DNA from: JBCDHN01 sp965224535
Lineage (GTDB): Bacteria > Verrucomicrobiota > Verrucomicrobiia > Verrucomicrobiales > DEV007
Direction: 5' to 3'
Length of the DNA stretch: 64,000 bases
Assembly: GCA_965224535.1 (NCBI GenBank)
Contig: CBDCZR010000047.1
Coordinates: 1-64,000, forward strand
The notes beneath the pieces are model-generated. The model made no database searches, had not been told where the DNA came from, and saw only the letters and a list, made by a program, of their open reading frames with translations. Numbering within the stretch: the first letter of the stretch is position 1; each line of letters starts with the position of its first letter. Shown here piece after piece: positions 57,385 through 64,000 of the stretch. A program made the translations under genes and the position numbers.

Positions 57385-58740
57385 TCAATCGCCAACCTCG
57401 CCGTAGAGCGTGTGCCCGGTGGTATCGGTGATTTTGACGTCGAAAAGTCGCCCGATAAGCCGTTTGCCACCATCGAAGATGACGATCCGGTTGGTGCTGG
57501 TGCGTCCGCTGAGCCGATCCGCGTTGCGCCGGCTGGGCCCCTCGCAGAGGACCCTAACCGACCTCCCAACGTGAGCCTGATTTTTGCGAAGCGAGATTTC
57601 ATCGACCAAACGCAGCAAATCCTGGTTGCGCTCCTCTTTCACGCGCTCGGGCAGTTGATCGTCCATTTCCGCGGCGGGCGTGTCTTTGCGCGGGCTGTAG
57701 CGGAAAACGAACGCTTGGTCGAAATCGACGCGCCGGAAGACGTCTTTGGTCGCCTGGTAGTCCTCCTCGGTTTCACCCGGAAAACCGACGATGATGTCGG
57801 TGGAAATGGCGATGTCCGGGCGGGCTTGGCGCATGCGATCGCAGATTTCCACGAATTTGGCGGCTTTGTAAGGGCGGTGCATGCGTTTGAGAATGCGATC
57901 CGAGCCGGATTGCAGCGGAAAGTGGACGTGGCTGGCTAACTTGGGAAGGTAAGCAAAGGCGTCGATGACATCCTGCTTGTAGCCGACCGGATGGGGCGAA
58001 GTGAAGCGGATTCGCTCCAGGCCTTCCACCTCGTGCACGGCTTGGAGCAACTGCGTGAACGGTGTTTTGCCGCCGATGTTGGGAAACTCGTGCCGGCCGT
58101 AAAGATTCACGATTTGGCCGAGCAATGTCACCTCGCGGGCGCCCGAATCGACCAAGCGGCGCACTTCGTCCACGATTTGCGGGATTGGCCGGGAACGTTC
58201 CGAACCGCGCGTGAACGGCACGATGCAGAAGGTGCATTTCATGTTGCAGCCCTGCATGATGCTAACGAACTCGCTAACCCCGTGTGGTTTTGTCAGGTGA
58301 TCGCGAATCGTGTTTTGCGACTCCGTTTCTTCCTCGATATCGACGATGGAATGCCGCAAATCGTCCATTTTCGCCTCCAAACGCGGCCGCAACAGTTCTT
58401 CGACGTGATCGACGACTTTGTGGTACTTCTGCGTCCCGGCAACGAGGCCGACATGCGGCATTTGCGCGACCAAATCCGCGCCGCGACTTTGCGCCATGCA
58501 GCCCAAAAAGCCGAAGACGACGTGTTGGCGTTCGCGGCGCAATTTGCTCAGCCGCGCCATGTTTCCCAGCGCCTTTTGTTCGGCCTGGTCGCGCACGCTG
58601 CACGTGTTCATGAGCACCACGTCGGCCTCGTTTTCGTCGGCAGTAAGGGTGTAGCCGCGCTCGACGAACATTTGCTCCACCTGCTCGGTGTCGCGGACGT
58701 TCATCTGGCAGCCGTAGGTGCGGATGTAGACTTTGGGCAT
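57385..58740 (-). CDS. miaB: tRNA-2-methylthio-N6-dimethylallyladenosine synthase MiaB
   Basis: This 451-residue radical-SAM methylthiotransferase modifies adenosine 37 of tRNAs that read codons beginning with U. The N-terminal UPF0004 domain shows YIRTYGCQMNVRDTEQVEQ, then LMNTCSVRDQAEQKALG and GFLGCMAQSRG, holding the three cysteines of the auxiliary cluster. The radical-SAM motif is MQGCNMKCTFCIVPFTRGSE. A TRAM domain closes the protein (GRSVRVLCEGPSRR ... DTTGHTLYGEVGD). Length is normal. Its final 39 bases are duplicated at 53245-53283, indicating that the neighbouring 4.1-kb element inserted here; the gene itself stayed intact, ending two residues later than the duplicate copy. Confidence 0.95.
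   Translation of the reverse strand: MPKVYIRTYGCQMNVRDTEQVEQMFVERGYTLTADENEADVVLMNTCSVRDQAEQKALGNMARLSKLRRERQHVVFGFLGCMAQSRGADLVAQMPHVGLVAGTQKYHKVVDHVEELLRPRLEAKMDDLRHSIVDIEEETESQNTIRDHLTKPHGVSEFVSIMQGCNMKCTFCIVPFTRGSERSRPIPQIVDEVRRLVDSGAREVTLLGQIVNLYGRHEFPNIGGKTPFTQLLQAVHEVEGLERIRFTSPHPVGYKQDVIDAFAYLPKLASHVHFPLQSGSDRILKRMHRPYKAAKFVEICDRMRQARPDIAISTDIIVGFPGETEEDYQATKDVFRRVDFDQAFVFRYSPRKDTPAAEMDDQLPERVKEERNQDLLRLVDEISLRKNQAHVGRSVRVLCEGPSRRNADRLSGRTSTNRIVIFDGGKRLIGRLFDVKITDTTGHTLYGEVGD
57394..57432. repeat. Right copy of 39-bp direct repeat at the miaB 3' end
   Basis: This copy is inside the miaB coding sequence and differs from the left copy at 53245-53283 by one base. The element side reads GTTGGCGATTGA after the shared part, giving miaB a slightly different C-terminus (GEVGD instead of GEV). 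Confidence 0.85.
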
Positions 58741-58819
58741 CTCTTTGCGGCGAAAGAAAGACTATGCCCGAAAAGCTCGCCGCCACAAGCGCGCGAACCG
58801 GCGCGAGCTTCCGAAAAAT

Positions 58820-59950
58820 CTATCGCCGGGGCCGGACTTTGCGGGTGCGATTCTGGTCGCCGGAGGCGGCCAGGGACGAAGTGGTGGGTTTCAGCTTCGA
58901 TGCGGTGATTTTTGGCTTATTGGGCAATTCTTTGGCTTCCGGGGCGGCTGGTATCTTGGTCTCCCGCTTCACGGGCGTGGCTACGACCAGCGGTTTGCGT
59001 GGTTTTGGCGGGTTGGCGGTTTCGGGCGCGGTTTTGGGCTGCGGCGCAGAGGCGAGCGTGGTTTGCGGCGCTGCCGCGGAACTGCTGCTTCCCACCAGAT
59101 TTCCGACTAATTGGCTGATGGCGGTGTGGTAGGCGCCGCGGGCGTGGACGGACTTTTTCTTGGGCGGATTGCTGCCGGGCGGGATGAGGCGGCCGTCGGC
59201 GGTGATGAGGATTTCCCGCCCCACGTGGGCGTATTTGTGAACGCCGAGTTTGCCGGGCGAATTCACCACCGGATCGCCGTGAATGGCCACGCGGATGTGC
59301 TTGGAAACCGTTCCGTTGAAAGCCCGCCGAAAACCTTCGTCGCCAACCCGGGGACTGCCGGAGACGATGGGGTTTATCGACGAAAATTTGCCGCGATAGT
59401 TTTTCGATAGATCGTAGGCGCAAATCGTCGCCAAAGCCGCTCCCAAGCTGTGCCCGCACAAGTAAAGCTGCCGGCCCTGGGCTTCGTCTAGCGCGGCGAG
59501 AATTTTGGGACGCAGCTTGTTGTAATCGCGCTGAAATCCGGTGTGGACCTTGGCGTAATCCAGCCGCGTATCGCCTAGTTTCAGCCCGCGGGGCACGGCG
59601 CTGGCGTCGGTGGCCACGTTTTGGAAGTAAGCCAGCCCGCCGGCCAATGTGCCGCGAAACGCCACTACCACGATGCCGCCTTTTTCCGCAACGTAGGCGC
59701 GGGAGCCGCTGGTGGCTCCGCCGCCGAATACGCCGTCGCCCAAGAGCCGGAAACCTGCGTTTTCCAGGTTGTGGCGCACCTGGCTGGCTCCGCCGCGCGA
59801 GACCCAGCTGGAATGCTGCTGCATGGTCGCCAGAATCTGGAGTTTGGAACTGCTGAAATGGAGCCCGTTGGAGGTGGGTTCTTTGTGAACGGCGCAGGAG
59901 CACGAGAAGGCTAGCACTACGCCGGCCAGGCATATGCGGGTGGGTTTCAT
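58820..59950 (-). CDS. Class 3 lipase-like lipoprotein
   Basis: This 376-residue protein has a lipoprotein signal (VVLAFSCSCAVHKEP). The alpha/beta hydrolase core shows IVVVAFRGTL, the oxyanion region, and the nucleophile elbow LYLCGHSLGAALATICAYDL. The acid is probably in VAIHGDPVVN and the histidine in YAHVG. This is the fold of fungal-type class 3 lipases. The final 90 residues are a Pro/Lys/Thr-rich basic tail (KPRKPLVVATPVKRETK) without predicted structure, perhaps a wall- or polysaccharide-binding stretch. It begins 16 bases upstream of the end of the carbonic anhydrase gene, on the same strand. Confidence 0.8.
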   Translation of the reverse strand: MKPTRICLAGVVLAFSCSCAVHKEPTSNGLHFSSSKLQILATMQQHSSWVSRGGASQVRHNLENAGFRLLGDGVFGGGATSGSRAYVAEKGGIVVVAFRGTLAGGLAYFQNVATDASAVPRGLKLGDTRLDYAKVHTGFQRDYNKLRPKILAALDEAQGRQLYLCGHSLGAALATICAYDLSKNYRGKFSSINPIVSGSPRVGDEGFRRAFNGTVSKHIRVAIHGDPVVNSPGKLGVHKYAHVGREILITADGRLIPPGSNPPKKKSVHARGAYHTAISQLVGNLVGSSSSAAAPQTTLASAPQPKTAPETANPPKPRKPLVVATPVKRETKIPAAPEAKELPNKPKITASKLKPTTSSLAASGDQNRTRKVRPRR

Positions 59951-59966
59951 GAAGGTGGATCTAGGG

Positions 59967-60776
59967 TTATTGGGATTCCCAAACGGTCCGCTGATTGAGC
60001 GGTTGCACCGGCCGATAGTTGTTGGCGTAAAGGGCGCGAAACGCGGCCAGTTGTTCCGGGGAAATCGACATGGGTTGGCGCAAAATATACCACTGAACGT
60101 CCTCCGTGCACGGTGGAGTGGTGAGCGAGCCCTGGTAGTAGTAGTAGCGGCGGTCTTTCGGCAACGCTTCGGCCGGATTCAAGGTGACTCCGGACGACTC
60201 CAGCGTTTCGTGCGCTTTTTGGGGCAAATTGCCGAAAAATTTGGCCAAAAACGGGTTCGCCGCGCCTTTTTCGAACAAAATGCCGACCACCAGGAGCTGT
60301 CCGTCGGCGGCTTTGTGCACCAAGTGCATTTCCAGGTCAAACTGGCGCCCGTTCACCCGGTGTTCGCTGCGGCTGTGAAAGTGAAATTGCGCCAAATCGT
60401 AGGTTTTGCCCATGATCTCGACCGAATTGCCCGGGGGAAAATTCTGCTGGATGGTGTGGCCGTTGTTCGCCAGGTTGAGCGACGCCGCGCGGTAGGCGAA
60501 ATTGAGCGGATAAAGCACGGATGAGGAGCGAGGCTGGCTGATATCGACCGGCGACTGTTCCTTGCCTTCCTTGGCCGCCGCCCAATCCGGGCTCAAGTCT
60601 CCCCAATGCTGCGGGCCGGTTTTTCCCTGGTAGCTCCAGGCGGGCCCTTGGTGGACGACCACCTCTTCCTTGCCAAAACGGCCGCCGGGGGTGGGTATGG
60701 TGATGCAGGCGCCGAGCAACAGAAAAATCGGCGCCAACAGGGAGATCAATCTCGCTCCGGGCATCATTGCGGGCAT
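59967..60776 (-). CDS. Alpha-class carbonic anhydrase, lipoprotein
   Basis: This 269-residue enzyme interconverts carbon dioxide and bicarbonate outside the cytoplasm. The leader ends LLGACI, a lipobox. The alpha-class pattern is complete: GPQHWGDLSPDW and QSPVDISQP near the start, then the zinc ligands in AQFHFHSRSEHRVNG and LEMHLVHKA, and YYQGSLTTPPCTEDVQW near the C-terminus, as in human and bacterial alpha carbonic anhydrases. All three zinc histidines are in place, so activity is expected. Three possible start codons lie close together; I use the first. Confidence 0.92.
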   Translation of the reverse strand: MPAMMPGARLISLLAPIFLLLGACITIPTPGGRFGKEEVVVHQGPAWSYQGKTGPQHWGDLSPDWAAAKEGKEQSPVDISQPRSSSVLYPLNFAYRAASLNLANNGHTIQQNFPPGNSVEIMGKTYDLAQFHFHSRSEHRVNGRQFDLEMHLVHKAADGQLLVVGILFEKGAANPFLAKFFGNLPQKAHETLESSGVTLNPAEALPKDRRYYYYQGSLTTPPCTEDVQWYILRQPMSISPEQLAAFRALYANNYRPVQPLNQRTVWESQ

Positions 60777-60790
60777 TTATAGCACCAAAA

Positions 60791-61699
60791 TCAGCGCATT
60801 GTCACGGCGTTTGCCCACACTTTTGAGCGATAGGTGGCGGGAACCTTGCCTGGTTCCGGTTTCCAGTGCCAAACCCGCTTGCCTTTTTGCCGGTTGGGAA
60901 AGGCGTAGACGGCCACTTCCACGCGGCGTTCGGCCTCTTGCTCGTCGTCCAGTTCCAGCTCGGTCACCTCCACGGAAATCTCGCGCCCGTCCTTCCACAA
61001 CCCGCCCATCACCACGTCACTGGTCAGATCATTGCGCACGGTGGCCTGGTGCAACTCGCCCAGCTTCACCTTCACCTCATAGCCGATCGCGGCGATCCAG
61101 ATTTCGCCGGGATAATCCGGCGATGCGATGGGTTTTGGCACTTCAGGAGCCTCTCCGCTGGGTTGAAAGCGTTCGTCGCTCAAAAACGAGTGGTCGTTGA
61201 TCTCCGCTTTGTGCGCGATTGCCGGATTTTCGGCCAAATTCACGAACCGGGTGTTGTCGAACTTCCATTTGCCCTCTTCCCGGATGAATTTGAGCACCAG
61301 GATGTTGTTGGGAATTTTCCCCTCCTCCACCAGGCCGAAATCGACCTTGCCGTAGTAAATCAGCGTGGCGGTGTCGCCTTTTTCAAACGTCTCCAGGTGC
61401 CCTAGCGTCCCGATTTCCGGCATGGCGACGGGAATGTCGAACATCGCCTCCGGCCAACGCTGTTTTTGCGAAATCACCAGGTTATAGGTCTGCACCCGGC
61501 GCGATTTTGCGGTGTAGAGCTTCCAGGAATCGTAATTTTTTGAAACCATGGCCGAAACCGCGCCGCGGTAGACGCGTTCGAGCGTTTGCCGTAGTTGCTG
61601 TGCCTCGCCGGAAGTGGGTAGCGCCAGAAGAATGGCTGCTGCCAGGATTCCGCCGCTGAGGCGTGGGGAGGTTGTTTTTTCGTCAAATCTGAGTATCAT
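60791..61699 (-). CDS. Secreted hypothetical protein
   Basis: I chose the ATG at 61699, which gives a signal-type N-terminus with SGGILAAAILLALPTSGEA. The frame extends 33 bases upstream. The mature part contains a module near residues 40-165 (VYRGAVSAMVSKNYDSWKLYT ... FKGDTATLIYYGKVDF-like strands, KWKFDNTRFVNL) that may be NTF2-like, and a beta-rich C-terminus (IGYEVKVKLGELHQATV). No enzyme motif is seen. It ends 14 bases before the carbonic anhydrase start on the same strand, so the two could be cotranscribed. Confidence 0.6.
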   Translation of the reverse strand: MILRFDEKTTSPRLSGGILAAAILLALPTSGEAQQLRQTLERVYRGAVSAMVSKNYDSWKLYTAKSRRVQTYNLVISQKQRWPEAMFDIPVAMPEIGTLGHLETFEKGDTATLIYYGKVDFGLVEEGKIPNNILVLKFIREEGKWKFDNTRFVNLAENPAIAHKAEINDHSFLSDERFQPSGEAPEVPKPIASPDYPGEIWIAAIGYEVKVKLGELHQATVRNDLTSDVVMGGLWKDGREISVEVTELELDDEQEAERRVEVAVYAFPNRQKGKRVWHWKPEPGKVPATYRSKVWANAVTMR

Positions 61700-61777
61700 G
61701 GGCGCACCTCGTGAATCTAGCGTTGGAACCAAGCCAATCGAACTTTATTCGCCGGTTTTCCTCCTCCCCAAAATTCT

Positions 61778-62623
61778 ATGACCGATACCTTTGCAGCTGA
61801 AACCTGGGTCGATCGCAGCAAACAACTGCTCAAACAAGCGCAGGAGCACGTTTACAAGGAAACCGACGACGGCTTGGCGCTCAAAGCCTACGTTTTTTCC
61901 TCTTCCGAGCAAGCCGAGCAACTGCGCCCGGTCATCCTGTTTTTCGCCAGCGGCGCCTGGGATCACATCCTCATCTCCCAGTTCGGCCCGCATTGCATGC
62001 ACTTTGTCGAGCGCGGCGCGATGGGCATTTTGGTGGAGTACCGCACCAGCTCCGTGCACGGCTCCAGCCCCATGGACGCCATTTCCGACGCGCGATCGGC
62101 CCTGCGCTGGGTGCGTTACAACGCCGACATTCTCCATATCGACCCCACCCGCGTCGTGGCCGGCGGGGGCAGCGGCGGCGCCCACTTGGCCCTGGCCGCG
62201 GCCATGATTCCCGGCCTGGCCGATGATTCCAACGACCCCAACATCTCTTGCGTGCCCGATGCGCTGGTCCTGTTTTCGCCCATCGTCGATACGTCCAAAA
62301 AAGGCTGCGGTTTCGACCGATTTCGCACCGCGGACGACGCCAACCGCGCCAATCCCAGCAAATACATCGGCAAGCACCTGCCGCCCATGATCATCTTCCA
62401 CGGCTCGGCGGACAAATTCATGTCCGTGGACCTGGTGAGCAAATTCGCCAAGCAGCTTCAGCGCAAAGCCAACGTCTGCGAGATGGTCGTGTTTGAGGGG
62501 CGAAACAACACGTTCTACAACTTCAACGTGGACCCGGATTGCTTCGATGCGACGATCAACGAGGCGGATCGATTTTTGGTGGATCAGGGCTTTCTGCCGG
62601 CGCGCCCAGAGGAAGGTGCTTAA
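61778..62623 (+). CDS. Alpha/beta hydrolase of the esterase/lipase type with unusual active site
   Basis: This 281-residue protein has the alpha/beta hydrolase layout of acetyl-esterase-like enzymes. The nucleophile elbow is VVAGGGSGGAHLALAAAM, with G-x-S-x-G. The acid is expected in IIFHGSADKFMSVD. The oxyanion motif, normally HGGG, is replaced by FFASGAWDH, and the catalytic histidine position, normally GHGF, reads GRNNTFYNF. Two of the key features are therefore altered. It may be a catalytically changed or inactive member. No signal peptide is seen. It is divergent from the secreted hypothetical gene, sharing a short promoter region. Confidence 0.75.
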   Translation: MTDTFAAETWVDRSKQLLKQAQEHVYKETDDGLALKAYVFSSSEQAEQLRPVILFFASGAWDHILISQFGPHCMHFVERGAMGILVEYRTSSVHGSSPMDAISDARSALRWVRYNADILHIDPTRVVAGGGSGGAHLALAAAMIPGLADDSNDPNISCVPDALVLFSPIVDTSKKGCGFDRFRTADDANRANPSKYIGKHLPPMIIFHGSADKFMSVDLVSKFAKQLQRKANVCEMVVFEGRNNTFYNFNVDPDCFDATINEADRFLVDQGFLPARPEEGA

Positions 62624-62634
62624 ACCTTAAAGTT

Positions 62635-63444
62635 TCACGAAAGCGGAGCCTGGCACTTCGGGCACCAACACGTGGTCCGTCCCCGCAATTGCTCGCGCAC
62701 CAGCGGCTCCTTGCAGGCGTAGCGCGGGCAAATTCCCCCGTCTTTCCACCGGCGATCGAACAGCCAGCCGTCCGGCAAATCGCCCCAGTCTGCGCCGATG
62801 ATGGAGAGCGCTTCCAGGCTGACTCGCCGCACTTCCTGCCAAAGCTGGCGGCAGGTGGCTCGGGGGATTTCGCGGCATCTCGTGGCCGGATGAAGCCGCA
62901 CCCGCCACAATACCTCGTCCGCCATCCAGTTGCCGATGCCGGGAAATCCGCTTTGATCGAGCAGCACCGCCTTAATGACCGATTTCGGGCGCCGCGCCAA
63001 AAAAGAAGCGACCCGCTCTTCGGTGAATTCGCGCGAATGCACCTCCGGGGGCAGTTCCGTCCACCAATCCGGCAGATTTTCGGCCCGATCGATGCGGATT
63101 CGTCCGAATTTGCGCGGATCGCGAAAAATGAGGGCGCGTTGGGCCTGAAACAGGACCAGGTGATCGTGCTTTTCCGGTTTGTGATCCGGTTCGCCGGTAG
63201 TCAGCAGCCCCGTCATGCCGAGATGTCCCGAAAGCCAGACGCCGGGCTCGAAACCGAACAAAAGTTGCTTTCCGTGGGTGCGTGAATCGCGAAAAACGCA
63301 GCCCGGCAGCGCCTTGCGAATGACGCGCGGCTTGGTATCGCGGAAAACGCGGGCGAGACCGTTGAGATGAACCCGCTCGATCGGCTGGCCGAGGCCGCAA
63401 TCCCACTGTTTGCGGTAAAACTCGACTTCCGCCAGCTCCGGCAT
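62635..63444 (-). CDS. mutM: Formamidopyrimidine-DNA glycosylase family protein (Fpg/MutM)
   Basis: This 269-residue DNA repair enzyme removes oxidised purines and cuts the abasic site. It begins MPELAEVEFYRKQW, with the catalytic proline 2 and glutamate 3; the common PELPEVE reads PELAEVE here. The conserved lysine is in SRTHGKQLLFGF. The helix-two-turn-helix block is FPGIGNWMADEVLW. The zinc finger at the C-terminus is CPRYACKEP ... GRTTCWCPKCQ, all four cysteines present. It could also be a Nei-type endonuclease, since the two subfamilies share these motifs. It ends 11 bases from the convergent hydrolase gene. Confidence 0.85.
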   Translation of the reverse strand: MPELAEVEFYRKQWDCGLGQPIERVHLNGLARVFRDTKPRVIRKALPGCVFRDSRTHGKQLLFGFEPGVWLSGHLGMTGLLTTGEPDHKPEKHDHLVLFQAQRALIFRDPRKFGRIRIDRAENLPDWWTELPPEVHSREFTEERVASFLARRPKSVIKAVLLDQSGFPGIGNWMADEVLWRVRLHPATRCREIPRATCRQLWQEVRRVSLEALSIIGADWGDLPDGWLFDRRWKDGGICPRYACKEPLVREQLRGRTTCWCPKCQAPLS

Positions 63445-63468
63445 CGCTAATTTGGCGCAGCAGGCCGG

Positions 63469-64000
63469 TTAGGCCGCGTTGGGCAGGGAATCGGCCTGCG
63501 CGGGGGCTTTTTCCGGCGGCGCATCCCGGGTTTCCGGCGCAGAGTCGGCCTTCAGCGGGGTAGCCGCCTCATCGCCGGCAGCCGGTTTCGGTTGGGAGGC
63601 CGCGGCGGTCTGGTATTCCTTCAGCCGGTTGGCAAATTCCTCGTTCTCCGGCTCAAGTTTGGCGGCTTTTTGCAGGTATTCGACCGCTTGGTTCACGTTG
63701 CCGAGCTTGAAGTAAGCCTGGCCGATGTGATCGTAAACCACGGCATCTTCCTGGTCCTCCTTCTCCTTCATAATTTTGGCGGCGCGCAGGAGGGTATCGA
63801 CGGCGTTTTGAAATTCGCCCTTTTTGAAGTAATACCAGCCCAGACTGTCGATGTAGGCGCCGGAATCAGGGTTCAAATCGTTGGCCATGATGATGAGCTG
63901 ACCGGCCTCCTCGATGTTCATGTCCTGCTCCAGCCACATGTAGCCCAGGTAGTTGTAGGGCATGGCGGCGCGCTGGGGATTGTTCTGCGGCACCAGATCG
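63469..64000 (-). CDS. TPR-repeat protein, 3' part
   Basis: The gene enters from beyond the right edge of the window. The visible 177 residues contain tetratricopeptide repeats: MPYNYLGYMWLEQDMNIEEAG, AYIDSLGWYYFKKGEFQNAV and DAVVYDHIGQAYFKLGNVNQ, then a Pro/Ala-rich tail of 50 residues. The DSLGWYYFKKG sequence is typical of long exported TPR proteins that process many repeats. The function is unknown; a scaffold in the envelope is likely from the family. Confidence 0.7.
   Translation of the reverse strand, partial: DLVPQNNPQRAAMPYNYLGYMWLEQDMNIEEAGQLIIMANDLNPDSGAYIDSLGWYYFKKGEFQNAVDTLLRAAKIMKEKEDQEDAVVYDHIGQAYFKLGNVNQAVEYLQKAAKLEPENEEFANRLKEYQTAAASQPKPAAGDEAATPLKADSAPETRDAPPEKAPAQADSLPNAA

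Noticed and set aside
58733..59132. Plus-strand frames between miaB and the lipase gene
   Set aside because: They are mostly antisense to the Pro/Lys-rich tail of the lipase and carry no recognisable signal.

Overview
The window is chromosomal DNA of a member of the Verrucomicrobia, or of the wider PVC group. The support is a complete rRNA operon with a 16S of verrucomicrobial type, two formylglycine sulfatases, Tat-exported Gfo/Idh/MocA, DUF1501 and TIM-barrel proteins, and short palindromic repeats of the sort seen in these genomes. GC is high except in two accessory patches, about 43.2-51.5 kb and 53.3-57.4 kb. All assignments come from reading the sequence; no database search was possible.

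Region 1 (1-14.5 kb) is mostly envelope and carbon catabolism: the end of a sodium:solute symporter, a Gfo/Idh/MocA oxidoreductase coupled to a DUF6807-like protein, an M14 carboxypeptidase-like protein, a secretin-like exported protein, a FAD amine oxidase-like protein, a PhoD-like phosphatase, a Ser/Gly-rich lipoprotein, and a minus-strand DUF1501 / TIM-barrel isomerase / sulfatase operon. Region 2 (14.6-20.8 kb) holds two tandem STAND NTPases with TPR tails. They share a core but carry different N-terminal domains, DUF4062-like in one and TIR in the other, as in bacterial NLR-type defence proteins. The TIR copy is broken by many small indels, and palindromic repeats sit in frame inside the genes. 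Region 3 (20.9-24.1 kb) has an overlapping operon of methyltransferase, geranylgeranyl-reductase-like flavoprotein and UbiE/MenG, then a divergent ECF sigma factor.

Region 4 (24.1-30.7 kb) is 16S - tRNA-Ala - tRNA-Ile - 23S - 5S with boxA, processing stems and a terminator. The 23S gene is interrupted at E. coli position 1931 by a 736-nt group I intron encoding a single-motif LAGLIDADG endonuclease. Region 5 (31.3-43.2 kb) has an isolated NapA-type molybdoenzyme, a TPR-TM-vWA protein, a second sulfatase, a hypothetical gene, a second Gfo/Idh/MocA protein and a SWIM-SNF2 helicase.

Region 6 (43.2-51.5 kb) is a decayed mobile island: a possible exonuclease relic, a truncated MobF relaxase with an RHH accessory gene, a fragment of a large surface protein, an IS630 remnant fused into a tyrosine recombinase lacking its catalytic C-terminus, and a 3' half tRNA-Tyr that looks like an attachment site. 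Region 7 (52-57.4 kb) is an ankyrin protein followed by a 4.1-kb insert flanked by 39-bp direct repeats of the miaB 3' end. The insert carries an AbiE-like type IV toxin-antitoxin pair split by a transposon. Region 8 (57.4-64 kb) returns to ordinary genes: miaB, a class 3 lipase, an alpha carbonic anhydrase, a secreted hypothetical, an alpha/beta hydrolase with lost catalytic motifs, a Fpg/MutM glycosylase and the end of a TPR protein.
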